A DNA stretch of 64,000 nucleotides from positions 79,619-143,618 of IMG/VR virus record IMGVR_UViG_3300042374_001687; one strand, 5' to 3'. A model generated the notes under the pieces. It was given only the letters and a program-made list of their open reading frames with translations. It ran no database searches and had not been told where the DNA came from. The DNA is from a virus. The position numbers and the translations under genes are program-made. Below are positions 27,058 through 35,149 of this stretch, in pieces; position 1 is the first letter of the stretch, and each line of letters begins with the position of its first letter.

Positions 27058-28364
27058 TATTCTCCATAAGATTTCTCCTCCACTATTTGCGACTTGTAAT
27101 GTAAATTTACATCTTTCTTTATTTTTGCTCTTATATCATTAAATTGATATACCTGTCTTGCGGTTTGTGTAAACTCATCATCAAATCGACCAGTAGATTC
27201 TATGTGTCTTATCTTATCTTCTACTTCCCAAAGTTTTTTGTTTATGTTTATCAATTTATCGAAAAATAATAAATAATTTTTATCATAATTGATTTTTTTT
27301 GACTCTAATACAAGTTCTAAAGATTTAAGTTCTTTGCAAATGTTTTTGCTTTTTTTTTCATCGTTTATTTTTATTTTTTTAATTGTTAATATCGTTACTT
27401 TATCAATCAAATCGCCAACAGATGTCGGGACAAATAATTTAGATTCTTCGTTTTTTTCTCCAAGAACATAAATTCTTTTGTTAAATTCCCTTATCATATT
27501 TCCAAACAATCTCTCAAAAGCGTGGGCAATTGTACCATCTGATTTGTGTCTTTTTTCAAAAATATCAACATTTAAATTTGTTAAAAAATAATTGATAATG
27601 TCATATCTAACAACAAACATGGTGCCATAAATAAAGTCTATAGTATTATCTTCAATCTTTAGAAGCTTTCTAATTTTATTAAAATTTTTTTCATTGATAA
27701 AATCTTGCTCATGAGTTAACGACAACCTTGTGTTTGGAGAGCCGATCATTCCAATCGATTCTTCAACCTCAAGAAGCAATACTATAGAGCTTAAGTTTTT
27801 ACAAAGATTTTTATAAACACTATTTCTAAAACAGTGTGTCCAAAATTCATTGGTTTGCGAAGACTTTTTAGTATGAAGTTTTAGGATATATTTATATTTT
27901 TTCCCAGTAGAGTTAATGTGTTGAATAGTTTTTACAAACGGAGCAATATCAGCTCCTGAATTTTTTAATAAAATTATATTCGACTCTGGAATTTGTTCTT
28001 TAATTGTTTTTTCGTACTCTTTATTGTTTATTGTAATGTAGATATCTCTTGGAACATCTAAGTTTTTAATTAACGGTTTTATTTCTTGCTCCCACACTTC
28101 AAAATAATGCACATGAACTATTATGCATATTTTATCCTTTATTGGACAGAAATCATAATCATAATAATTTAATAACTCTTTTCTATTTTTAAACCGCCCT
28201 ATTCCTTCGTTTTTATAAAGACTATAATGATAAAACAACCTTCTTCTATCATCTATGTTGTTTTCTTGACAATAAGGCTGATAAAAACAAATAGTCTCTG
28301 GGTATAGGGAGGAGTAGAAGTTTTCATCAAAATCAATGTCTATTGATATTTCTTTGATATCCAT
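27057..28364 (-). CDS. RgpF-like glycan synthesis protein with DUF6165 domain
   Basis: 435 residues, AT-rich. The N-terminal module (FYQPYCQENNIDDRRRLFYH) is almost the same as in the GT2-GT9 protein. The middle (ICIIVHVHYFEVWEQEI, LKNSGADIAPFV, YILKLHTKKS) matches rhamnan-synthesis protein F. The C-terminus (SVGDLIDKVTILTIKKIKI, LWEVEDKIRH, IVEEKSYGE) matches DUF6165. It heads the three-gene AT-rich cassette; the only upstream signal is AT-rich sequence without a clear ribosome site. Confidence 0.75.
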   Translation of the reverse strand: MDIKEISIDIDFDENFYSSLYPETICFYQPYCQENNIDDRRRLFYHYSLYKNEGIGRFKNRKELLNYYDYDFCPIKDKICIIVHVHYFEVWEQEIKPLIKNLDVPRDIYITINNKEYEKTIKEQIPESNIILLKNSGADIAPFVKTIQHINSTGKKYKYILKLHTKKSSQTNEFWTHCFRNSVYKNLCKNLSSIVLLLEVEESIGMIGSPNTRLSLTHEQDFINEKNFNKIRKLLKIEDNTIDFIYGTMFVVRYDIINYFLTNLNVDIFEKRHKSDGTIAHAFERLFGNMIREFNKRIYVLGEKNEESKLFVPTSVGDLIDKVTILTIKKIKINDEKKSKNICKELKSLELVLESKKINYDKNYLLFFDKLININKKLWEVEDKIRHIESTGRFDDEFTQTARQVYQFNDIRAKIKKDVNLHYKSQIVEEKSYGE

Positions 28365-28432
28365 ATTTTTATTTTACTTTAGATCTGGGTCATCACCAAG
28401 TCATAAAAATATTGACTCTCCCATTTGCGAAG

Positions 28433-28528
28433 GTGATAGTAAAAGGATTTAAATACGGCGGAAGGACGGTGAAAGCCGTGGTCAGCATAGATGCTTTTAA
28501 AAGAGATAGAGGCATAGATAAGGCATGA
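28433..28528 (+). CDS. Short ORF, possible gene remnant at cassette edge
   Basis: 31 residues from a GTG (MIVKGFKYGGRTVKAVVSID start). The frame is open further upstream to the cassette edge, so it may be the 3' end of a gene cut by the AT-rich insertion. Its stop overlaps the next ATG (ATGA). A second small ORF 245 nt on also begins MIVK. Confidence 0.35.
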   Translation: MIVKGFKYGGRTVKAVVSIDAFKRDRGIDKA

Positions 28529-28596
28529 AAACATTTAATGAATGGTTAGAATTGAGGGAGGCCGGTTTCTTCTCAAAAATTTCACGAATGGCTTGA
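28525..28596 (+). CDS. 23-residue ORF made almost only of the capsid-targeting-like leader
   Basis: Starts MKTFNEWLELREAGFFS and stops after SKISRMA. It overlaps the previous stop by ATGA. The leader is repeated 46 bp on, out of frame, so a tandem duplication has probably broken this gene. Confidence 0.45.
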   Translation: MKTFNEWLELREAGFFSKISRMA

Positions 28597-28620
28597 ATTG
28601 AAAGAGGCTGGGTTCTTCTC
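28528..28620 (+). repeat. 46-bp diverged tandem duplication
   Basis: The leader-coding stretch (GAATGGTTAGAATTG at 28540) recurs at 28586 (GAATGGCTTGAATTG), an offset of 46 bp. Because 46 is not a multiple of three, the second copy is in another frame. Confidence 0.75.
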
Positions 28621-28681
28621 CGGTTTGTTCGGGAAGAAACCCGCTCCAGCGCCGGTCACGCAAGTCGGATCGGTGACATGA
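28577..28681 (+). pseudogene. Out-of-frame second leader copy with Pro/Ala tail
   Basis: 34 codons reading KFHEWLELKEAGFFS, then GLFGKKPAPAPVTQVGSVT and a stop. No start codon is present in frame. It was probably the body of the gene whose start is at 28525, now displaced by one base by the 46-bp duplication. Its stop overlaps the next ATG. Confidence 0.45.
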
Positions 28682-28761
28682 TCGTAAAGGTTGTTGCGAA
28701 GGGCTTCTTTAGACGTTCCGAAATAATGGTCCCTGCCTATGTTGAAAAAATAATCAAATGA
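28678..28761 (+). CDS. 27-residue ORF linking to the ferredoxin gene
   Basis: Reads MIVKVVAKGFFRRSEIMVPA and ends AYVEKIIK. The start overlaps the previous stop and its own stop overlaps the ferredoxin ATG, both by ATGA. This perfect tiling supports translation; function unknown. Confidence 0.45.
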   Translation: MIVKVVAKGFFRRSEIMVPAYVEKIIK

Positions 28762-29150
28762 AACAACTACCCAGAAAGAAACTTCCAAAAGAATTGGCTG
28801 TCATAAACGCAGATAATTGCACTGGGTGCGAGGCTTGCTTGGAGGTTTGCCCTGTTGATTGCATTATCAAGATTCAGCAACATGACAAGTTCCATAATCT
28901 ACAGAGTTGGTGCCAGATTGATTTGGACAGGTGTGTTGGCTGCGAGGTTTGTGTACATATTCCCGGAAAGAAGACCAATCCCTATGATCTGAAGGTTTGT
29001 CCTTGGGATGCGATTGAGATGGTTCCGACGGAAAAAGCAGCCGAAGTTGTTGCCCAGATTGGCGGTCCTCCCGAGTACATCGAGAAGAATTGGGATAATC
29101 TTGTAGGAATTGCGTATAATTTGGCGAAATTGAAGGCGGAGAATAAGTAG
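28758..29150 (+). CDS. Two-cluster 4Fe-4S ferredoxin
   Basis: 130 residues. CTGCEACLEVCP (C21, C24, C27, C31) and a second set CVGCEVC...CPWDAIEM give two [4Fe-4S] sites; the second has a 16-residue insertion before the last Cys, as in some bacterial and archaeal ferredoxins. The C-terminal about 35 residues are helical. It would carry low-potential electrons in the cytoplasm, perhaps to host or phage oxidoreductases; no partner enzyme was seen nearby. A terminator follows. Confidence 0.88.
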   Translation: MKQLPRKKLPKELAVINADNCTGCEACLEVCPVDCIIKIQQHDKFHNLQSWCQIDLDRCVGCEVCVHIPGKKTNPYDLKVCPWDAIEMVPTEKAAEVVAQIGGPPEYIEKNWDNLVGIAYNLAKLKAENK

Positions 29151-29170
29151 AAATGCCTACCAATTAAAAA

Positions 29171-29198
29171 ACGGCCCCCGAGTTTCCCCGGGGGCCGT
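29171..29198. terminator. Bidirectional terminator
   Basis: ACGGCCCCCG / CGGGGGCCGT stem with A6 before and T-rich sequence after, between the convergent ferredoxin and tail-collar genes. Confidence 0.88.
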
Positions 29199-29211
29199 TC
29201 TATTAAATCAA

Positions 29212-29787
29212 TTAATACTTGATTATGTAGTTTAGGACTGCGAACGGTTGCATGTTGTTGTGCGCTTGGCCGCTGCCGACGCTAGTTGAAGCTGTGGAAA
29301 CGGTAGTGACGGTGTCAATTTCATTTCCGCCATTATCCAAACTGCCTGGGGTGTTGAATCCGCTTTTCTGCACGGTGTTTGAGACATCGTGGGAGTGGCT
29401 TGGCATTTCACCGGCGGTCAAGGTGTGGGTTTCGGCTCCGCCCGTGGCGCCCATGCTCCTGGCGGTGAGTCCTGATCCGCTTCCTTGTCCGACGACCACT
29501 CTGCCCGCTAGGTTGGGCAGGTTGAATGTCGTGCTTCCGTCTCCCGCGCCGTATGTGGTTCCGATCACCGCGAATAGGTTGGGGTAATCTCCTCTGTAGA
29601 GTTCTTGACCTTGGCAGTTCAGCCAGCCGTTCGGGGCGTTGCTTGAGCTGTAGGCGAGCACCACGCCGACAGGCATGAGCATCTCTGGGGGGAAGATATT
29701 TTCCTCTCTTACGACAGAGTTTTGTATTTTTCTTCTAATTTCCTCGACCGAACCTGGTCCTGTTCCTTCCGTAGTTGTTGCGGGCAT
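29212..29787 (-). CDS. Tail-collar domain protein
   Basis: 191 residues. MPVGVVLAYSSSNAPNGWLN, CQGQELYRGDYPNLFAVIGT and TFNLPNLAGRVVVGQG are the conserved parts of the phage tail-collar fold, found at fibre tips and short fibres. GEMPSHSHD and SVGSGQAHNNMQPFAVLNYI follow, as in fibre-tip proteins where His clusters can bind iron. AAGGAGGAAA precedes the ATG. Probably receptor-binding or a fibre tip. Confidence 0.9.
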   Translation of the reverse strand: MPATTTEGTGPGSVEEIRRKIQNSVVREENIFPPEMLMPVGVVLAYSSSNAPNGWLNCQGQELYRGDYPNLFAVIGTTYGAGDGSTTFNLPNLAGRVVVGQGSGSGLTARSMGATGGAETHTLTAGEMPSHSHDVSNTVQKSGFNTPGSLDNGGNEIDTVTTVSTASTSVGSGQAHNNMQPFAVLNYIIKY

Positions 29788-29997
29788 GTTTTCCTCCTTG
29801 ATATTAGGATGCCTTCACAATTATCTACTATTTGACTGGGAGAAAACTGGGTTGGTTCTTTAGAAAAATTATTCCGCGTGCGTTTGGAGAGCCGATCAAG
29901 CACTCTAATTTTGTGGTTAAGAGCGAAGTTCTGCGTTCTAATATAGTATTAAATATTGGCGATAAGAGCATAGATAATGAAAACAAAAAGAGGCTTC

Positions 29998-30528
29998 ATG
30001 AAGACATTTTACGAGATGTTGCAGATATTGAGCGAGGAGGAATACGATGCGGAGAAAGACGCTCGTGCCATGGGATACAGTGGTGCGGCGGACGCTGACA
30101 GGAACAATTGGGGCAGCCCTGTCCGCCGAGATCCGAATGCCAAGATGACCCAGCAGGAAAAGAGCGAAATGTATCGGGACGCTGCGGAAAATCCCAAGAC
30201 GATTGAAGAATTCGTGAAGTTCGTGAATGGAATGAAGAATCCTGTAGTTCTGAAGTGGAGGAAGGACGATACTTGGATTTCCGGCAATTTCTTGAGCGAT
30301 CCCAGCAACTACATTGATCTAAAAGAACTTATCAATGGAATAGAAAAATACAGAAGTTTTAAAGAGTTTTGGAGGAGTCTGGATCTTTCTCCCAAGGATC
30401 ATATGATAATTGCAAACACGATAACGGGCTTGCTGCGTCAGGGTCTTCCAATGAGCGTCAGGGACGCCTTTGCGAGCGGGGAGTTGCGTTCCGGGGCTCC
30501 TTTCAGGAGCGGTAGCGGATGGGCATGA
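29998..30528 (+). CDS. Hypothetical protein with capsid-targeting-like N-terminus
   Basis: 176 residues from the ATG at 29998 (AAAAGAGG just upstream), beginning MKTFYEMLQILSEEE. The ATG at 29977 would add seven residues before the leader. The rest is hydrophilic and helical (EKSEMYRDAAENPKTIEEFV, SFKEFWRSLDLSPKDHM) with a disordered, Gly/Ser-rich end. Its stop shares ATGA with the next gene, which also carries the leader. Not recognised. Confidence 0.65.
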   Translation: MKTFYEMLQILSEEEYDAEKDARAMGYSGAADADRNNWGSPVRRDPNAKMTQQEKSEMYRDAAENPKTIEEFVKFVNGMKNPVVLKWRKDDTWISGNFLSDPSNYIDLKELINGIEKYRSFKEFWRSLDLSPKDHMIIANTITGLLRQGLPMSVRDAFASGELRSGAPFRSGSGWA

Positions 30529-30833
30529 TTAATTTTTACGGGTGGCTAGAATTGGCCGAGGCTCGGGCTCCAAAAGGCAGCCCCACCAGCCTTAACATAT
30601 GGGTGATGTTTGACTCTCTGGAGAAGGGTGGCGGGGTGATATCCGACCGCGTGGAACCGACCAGCTTGAGTCATCTTCGGAGGTGTTTGGAGGCGGGTCT
30701 TCTAGAGCGTGGGGCTTCGGGAGGTTTTGTACCAACCCAGAATGGTATAGAGGCGATGGAGAAGGATCTCGCCGTCAAGATGTCGCGGGATCCTAATTAC
30801 AAGAGGCCTGCGTGGATGGGTCCTGGCTCTTAA
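30525..30833 (+). CDS. Winged-helix-like protein with capsid-targeting-like N-terminus
   Basis: 102 residues beginning MINFYGWLELAEA. The body resembles a small winged helix (SLSHLRRCLEAGLLERG, then GFVPTQNGIEAMEKDL), as in MarR-like repressors, so DNA binding is possible. The start lies in the previous stop (ATGA). Confidence 0.6.
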   Translation: MINFYGWLELAEARAPKGSPTSLNIWVMFDSLEKGGGVISDRVEPTSLSHLRRCLEAGLLERGASGGFVPTQNGIEAMEKDLAVKMSRDPNYKRPAWMGPGS

Positions 30834-30844
30834 AAAAATACAAT

Positions 30845-31180
30845 ATGAAAACTTTTAATGAATGGCTGGAAAAGAAGGCTGAGTCTTGGGATCCCGAGAC
30901 CCAAAGGTACCTGGACTGGCGCAAGCAGTTCACTGCGAAGTTCCCGGTTGGAGAATACAACCCTAGGAACGGCATGGACAGGGACAACCTTTTCGCCGGG
31001 CGTATATCTTGGGTTCTTGACGAGTTTGGTGGCGGGGAGCATGGCAAAATATGGGATTACATCGGAGGCGTCAATCAGTCCGAAAACAACTACTACATGC
31101 TTCTGGAGAAGCTTGTGGAAAGGGAATTCCCGGAAATGCTAGTTCAGTGGAAGGAGGATGGCGGAGGACGGGACGGCTGA
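30845..31180 (+). CDS. Hypothetical protein with capsid-targeting-like N-terminus
   Basis: 111 residues from the ATG at 30845, chosen because the leader MKTFNEWLEKKAE starts there. The body is helical and acidic, ending Gly-rich. It is third in a row of genes with this leader (29998-31180), which suggests a unit of co-packaged proteins. Not recognised. Confidence 0.65.
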   Translation: MKTFNEWLEKKAESWDPETQRYLDWRKQFTAKFPVGEYNPRNGMDRDNLFAGRISWVLDEFGGGEHGKIWDYIGGVNQSENNYYMLLEKLVEREFPEMLVQWKEDGGGRDG

Positions 31181-31242
31181 ATTTATTTTTTGATCGTAGA
31201 TTATGACAAATGGCCTTGTGAGTCGCCGGATACTTATCCATT

Positions 31243-31335
31243 ATGTCTAAAAATCATGTCAATTGTGACAGAATTGAAAGGCAGCGTGACGAGTACGAAA
31301 GAGCTCAAGATCGCTATGATTACCGAGGATACTAG
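31243..31335 (+). CDS. 30-residue hydrophilic ORF
   Basis: Starts MSKNHVNCDRIERQRDEYER; highly charged with repeated Asp-Tyr-Arg. It has no good ribosome site; weak call. Confidence 0.25.
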   Translation: MSKNHVNCDRIERQRDEYERAQDRYDYRGY

Positions 31336-31347
31336 TCTTTCAAGTAA

Positions 31348-31932
31348 TTGAAAACGAACTACCCGGACGCGGCTGGTGGCGATCCTTCTGTTAATCACTT
31401 GATAATAGTCCCAGGAAATTCTGATGGGCTCACGCAATTGATAAACGAAGATGGAGATGAATATGATGATCATTGTGTTAAAGGACTATCTGGTAGGGGT
31501 GCGATCGCGTTCCTGGTGATTGCAAGGGACGAAGCCCAGTATCTTTCTAATGAGGACGCAGAAGCCGTTGCCTTGAAGTTCTTGGAGGTCACGGGCGGAT
31601 TTTCTTCGGTTCAAAACTACTCCGCGACCGGCGACAGTGCCTATGACTTGTCCCCGCAAGTTGTGAAGCAGGTCGGCGAAGGATCCTTGGACGCGGCAAT
31701 CGTGATGGTTGAAGGGGAGAGAGTTTCTCTCCAGAGAACAGGATATTACGAAGTCGTCAATTCTGAGGGCGGCAGAAAGGTCGTCGCGGTCAACGACGGA
31801 GAAACTTGGGACGACGCTCCCGAGACGCCGGAGGTGACGGACAATCCGAACGGACACCCCAGTTTCGGCGAGAACGACGTCTACTCAATAACCGAGATGG
31901 TCATCCCCGTCGGCAATCCGCTGGCCAGGTGA
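31348..31932 (+). CDS. Virion-type protein carrying the shared QRTG C-terminal module
   Basis: 194 residues from a TTG at 31348; the 5' end is uncertain and the gene may be truncated. Residues about 110-194 (GSLDAAIVMVEGERVSLQRT, RKVVAVNDGETWDDAPETPE, GHPSFGEND, VIPVGNPL) match the C-termini of the proteins at 32059 and 44511. The module is short, beta-rich and acidic. A strong terminator follows. Role in the virion is inferred from the fibre-like partner at 32059. Confidence 0.6.
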   Translation: MKTNYPDAAGGDPSVNHLIIVPGNSDGLTQLINEDGDEYDDHCVKGLSGRGAIAFLVIARDEAQYLSNEDAEAVALKFLEVTGGFSSVQNYSATGDSAYDLSPQVVKQVGEGSLDAAIVMVEGERVSLQRTGYYEVVNSEGGRKVVAVNDGETWDDAPETPEVTDNPNGHPSFGENDVYSITEMVIPVGNPLAR

Positions 31933-31951
31933 TTTTTAAATATTGAAAAAG

Positions 31952-31987
31952 AAGGGCCGGGGGATTTTCCTCCGGCCCTTTTCTTTT
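31952..31987 (+). terminator. Intrinsic terminator
   Basis: AAGGGCCGGGGGA-TTTT-CCTCCGGCCCTT followed by TTCTTTTT. Confidence 0.92.
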
Positions 31988-32025
31988 TGATGGTGGGCTG
32001 CGCATTAAAACAATTTGCAGTTAGG

Positions 32026-32031
32026 TATATA
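32026..32031 (+). promoter_or_regulatory. TATATA late-type promoter box
   Basis: TATATA 27 nt before the ATG at 32059, which also has an AAGGAG leader. Confidence 0.5.
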
Positions 32032-32058
32032 TCATGGAATATCAATTAAGGAGAAGAC

Positions 32059-33732
32059 ATGAGTTTGTATATTGTAGCCAACATAGATGGTAATGTTATT
32101 AGTTCTACTAACGGGATAGAGTGGTCTGCTCCTTTTGATACGGGAATTAGTATAGGGAAGGTGGCGGTAGGTCCAAATAAGATAGTTTATGCGGCGACTA
32201 GCGGCGAGGGTGGCGAGGGTGGCGAGGGTGTTTCGTCTGGCTTGTTTTATGCGTCTAGTTGGAACTCAACGCCAATACAAGCAGAGGGAACAGAAAGTTA
32301 TAGATTTAATGAAGTTCGTTATTTGGGAAATAAATTTGTAGCGGTGGGTCATACAACATCATCCCCAACAACTCCGGCGTTTGCATACAGCGAAGATGGA
32401 GAAAATTGGACAATAGGCGATATAGACCCAGCATATATTGCATTAGTAGGAAATGGAAATGATCTAGAATTTACGGATGTTGGCTACAATGGAGTGGGGT
32501 ATTTTATAATTGGAATATTGGCGGGCGAGGGCGGAGAAAATGACAAGGCCGGGGGTTTCTACACAACGGATTTGACACAAGGGTTAAATGAAAGCAATTA
32601 TGTAACCCCGGAAAATTTTCCAACCGACGCTAGACAACTCGTATTTGCTCAGTACGAGGGTGGCGAAAATTTCGGAGCATGGAGTGCATTTGCCGATGAT
32701 AGTAAAACTTGGTGGTCAACATTTGATCAAGATCCCTCTCAACCTTGGAATTTCATACCGGGAGTTGATTTAAGTGAAACTCTTTTTGACAACGTAGGAT
32801 TGCAAAATTTATCAATAGCCGAGGCGACAATTGGAACCCTAAATCATGAAGGAAGCTCATACGTAGTTTGGATGGTAAGCACAACCAACGGTCAAATTAT
32901 TTGGTGGCCTCACGTTCCTGCTGGACCTTTTGTTAGCGTTCCAAACCCTTATACCACTTCAATAGCCACTATAGAAAATTTAAATCCTTTGCAGATTACT
33001 TTTACAAGTAACGAAGAAACCGATAATAATGAAAAAATAACAGTTTCAAACTCTTCGGGACTCACAGATTTAGATGGAGTGTATTTTATAAAAGAAATGG
33101 GTAGCGGAGTATATGAACTTCATGAAACCAAAGAACTAAATTCTCCAATTGATGCATCTGGTTGGGCCGGATCTTATGTCAATAGTAGTGCAACTGCAAC
33201 TTTGAGTCATGGAACTTATATAGATGCACTTGGTTATGGAGATGGTAAATTTTTTGCCGGCAATGATGACGAAGAGGTTTTTGTATGCTCGGAATTTAAT
33301 GTTGGTGGAGAAAGTATTGGAGAATTAGTGTGGGTAGAAGTAGAAGATTTGAATGATAGTCTAGTGTATTGGAATGATATTGAATATGGAGATTTTGAAG
33401 GATGTGTAACAACTTATACTTACGACTTAAGCCCAGACAATCCGGAAACAATCCCTAATTATCGATATGGCGGAGAAGGAAATATGGATACCGCAATCGT
33501 AGTTGGTGAAGACGGAACAAGAAGATCAATTCAAAGAACCGGATATTTTGATTACTTGGACGCTTGTGGAAATAGAAAAGTTATGAGTGTTGATGACGGA
33601 GAAACGGTAACAGATGCCCCAGAAATTCCTGAGGCGGCGCCTAATTCAATTGGCCATCCTACTTTTGGACAAAACGACAATCCTTCCGTAACTAATCAGA
33701 CCATCCCGACAGGCAATCCGCTCATGAATTAA
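32059..33732 (+). CDS. Beta-propeller-like virion protein with QRTG C-terminal module
   Basis: 557 residues, lower GC than the neighbouring head genes. The N-terminal about 300 residues contain Asp-box-like repeats (STNGIEWS, SEDGENWT) with regularly spaced aromatic residues, as in sialidase-type beta-propellers. A short Ig-like region (TITFTSNEETDNNEKITVSN-like) follows. The C-terminal about 85 residues (GNMDTAIVVGEDGTRRSIQR, RKVMSVDDGETVTDAPEIPE, GHPTFGQND, TIPTGNPL) are the module shared with 31348 and 44511. It may decorate the virion and bind sugars; no catalytic residues are evident. Confidence 0.7.
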   Translation: MSLYIVANIDGNVISSTNGIEWSAPFDTGISIGKVAVGPNKIVYAATSGEGGEGGEGVSSGLFYASSWNSTPIQAEGTESYRFNEVRYLGNKFVAVGHTTSSPTTPAFAYSEDGENWTIGDIDPAYIALVGNGNDLEFTDVGYNGVGYFIIGILAGEGGENDKAGGFYTTDLTQGLNESNYVTPENFPTDARQLVFAQYEGGENFGAWSAFADDSKTWWSTFDQDPSQPWNFIPGVDLSETLFDNVGLQNLSIAEATIGTLNHEGSSYVVWMVSTTNGQIIWWPHVPAGPFVSVPNPYTTSIATIENLNPLQITFTSNEETDNNEKITVSNSSGLTDLDGVYFIKEMGSGVYELHETKELNSPIDASGWAGSYVNSSATATLSHGTYIDALGYGDGKFFAGNDDEEVFVCSEFNVGGESIGELVWVEVEDLNDSLVYWNDIEYGDFEGCVTTYTYDLSPDNPETIPNYRYGGEGNMDTAIVVGEDGTRRSIQRTGYFDYLDACGNRKVMSVDDGETVTDAPEIPEAAPNSIGHPTFGQNDNPSVTNQTIPTGNPLMN

Positions 33733-34454
33733 TGTAGGATAATGGTTGATTGGCTAGTTTTAATCAAATCAACATAGGTTAAATTCCAATTCAAAATACA
33801 TTTTTCTTTATTTTCATAGCCAACAAAATCATTCAAAGCATCAAGTATTTGTTTGTCCTCAACATTTTTCAAATCAAATAAAAGCCTACAGTACTCTGCC
33901 ATTTGTTGCTCTGATTCAAACACCCAAGGGCAAGGGCGATTTTCTATGCCAACCACTTCTAGATTGGCTGGGTAATTCACATCGTTCCAATCGTAATAGT
34001 TGCCATGGTGTGAGCCAGTAGAGGTATTTGAGCCTACAAATTCATCAAGAAATTTTGAAATTGAACTGTCCAATGCCACATCTGCCAAATGGATAGTTCC
34101 ATTTTCAAGCAAATGATCGTTCATATTGTGCAAAAATAGATAAAGGTCGTCAATGTGATGGGCCGCGGCCAAACAAACTATTCGGTTGACCGGTTTGACC
34201 GGCCATTTTTCATATGGGGAAACAACATCAATTCCGTTAATTGATTTTGAAAAGTCCAAACAAATAACGGTGTTTTCAACGCAATATTTTTGCAAATAGC
34301 CACCCAAAGCAGGAATGTCCAATATCGTTTCATTCATACCTAATGGAACTTTTGAAAAAAGTTGTAGAAACTCCATGTCGCGCACCCAAGGAAACCTTTT
34401 CATGGCGGAATCATATGATTCGCCTCTGTGTCTGAATATGCTCTCGTAGTTCAT
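33729..34454 (-). CDS. Class I SAM-dependent methyltransferase
   Basis: 241 residues from the ATG at 34454, which shares ATGA with the QueC-like gene upstream. ETILDIPALGGYLQKY is motif I (with Pro-Ala in place of the usual Gly run) and NRIVCLAAAHHIDDLYLFLH with NGTIHLADV are motifs II-III. It looks like a small-molecule or nucleoside methyltransferase (ubiE/bioC type), not a DNA methylase. Coupling to the QueC-like gene suggests a shared pathway. Confidence 0.7.
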   Translation of the reverse strand: MNYESIFRHRGESYDSAMKRFPWVRDMEFLQLFSKVPLGMNETILDIPALGGYLQKYCVENTVICLDFSKSINGIDVVSPYEKWPVKPVNRIVCLAAAHHIDDLYLFLHNMNDHLLENGTIHLADVALDSSISKFLDEFVGSNTSTGSHHGNYYDWNDVNYPANLEVVGIENRPCPWVFESEQQMAEYCRLLFDLKNVEDKQILDALNDFVGYENKEKCILNWNLTYVDLIKTSQSTIILH

Positions 34455-35059
34455 GTATTGCCTTTTATTTTTTTGATTTCCATGCATGTTCTGCATCTTC
34501 CGCACTTCTTAATTTCATCTCCATAAATTGGGGTTCTACAACTCCAAGTCATTTTTATTAGTTCTTCTGGGAGCATTTCATATATTTCTTCTTTAGTCAT
34601 ATCTCCAACGGGATATGTTTTTTCAACCCAAGGGGACAATGTTTTGAGTATTTTTGTCCCCCTATCGGCACGATCTAGTCCGCCGTCTGATTTGGTTCTT
34701 CCGATTGCCACCAATTCAATACTCTTAATGCTGAGGCATATTGTTCCTGCGATAAAGTTATACAAGTCACTATCCCACATAAAGTTGCCATCATGGCATG
34801 GGTATTCATGAAAACTATCGCTATAGGCAAAGTCTCTAATTTTTTTCATATATTTGACTATGTCTAAAACCGCTTTACTCTCTGCTTCGGCTCGATTTTC
34901 TTTGTTTTGCAAATGAAGATGATGAACATGGAGTGGTTCTTTGGTGTTCATTATTAGTTTCCAAAACGCACCGGTAGAATCCAATCCCCCTGAGAACATG
35001 ATCAATATTTTTGGCTTCAAGATAATGCCCCTCGGAGCGTGGGTCAATTTTTCGTCCAT
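34451..35059 (-). CDS. QueC-like PP-loop ATP pyrophosphatase, copy 1
   Basis: 202 residues. ILIMFSGGLDSTGAFWK is the PP-loop of N-type ATP pyrophosphatases, and TWSCRTPIYGDEIKKCGRCR followed by TC gives the C-x(n)-CxxCxxC zinc site of QueC (7-cyano-7-deazaguanine synthase). QueC makes preQ0, a base that phages can put into DNA. A second copy lies divergently at 35150. No QueD, QueE or transglycosylase gene is visible here. The ATG at 35059 has a TATATA box 5 nt upstream and no Shine-Dalgarno. Confidence 0.75.
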   Translation of the reverse strand: MDEKLTHAPRGIILKPKILIMFSGGLDSTGAFWKLIMNTKEPLHVHHLHLQNKENRAEAESKAVLDIVKYMKKIRDFAYSDSFHEYPCHDGNFMWDSDLYNFIAGTICLSIKSIELVAIGRTKSDGGLDRADRGTKILKTLSPWVEKTYPVGDMTKEEIYEMLPEELIKMTWSCRTPIYGDEIKKCGRCRTCMEIKKIKGNT

Positions 35060-35064
35060 GGAGG

Positions 35065-35070
35065 TATATA
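35065..35070 (-). promoter_or_regulatory. Start-proximal TATATA box
   Basis: On the minus strand TATATA-CCTCC-ATG, giving a 5-nt spacing to the start at 35059. Confidence 0.55.
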
Positions 35071-35149
35071 TCCACAACGAATCAAGGGAGTAAGCCGGCT
35101 GGCAATGCGAACATAAAAGATTTGAGAAGCACCATTTGGAAACATTGGA

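Noticed and set aside
29832-30098. 88-residue plus ORF before the gene at 29998
   Set aside because: Its second half lies antiphase inside the 29998 gene; the first half alone has no start signal. The roughly 210 bases between 29787 and 29998 otherwise show only AT-rich promoter-like sequence.
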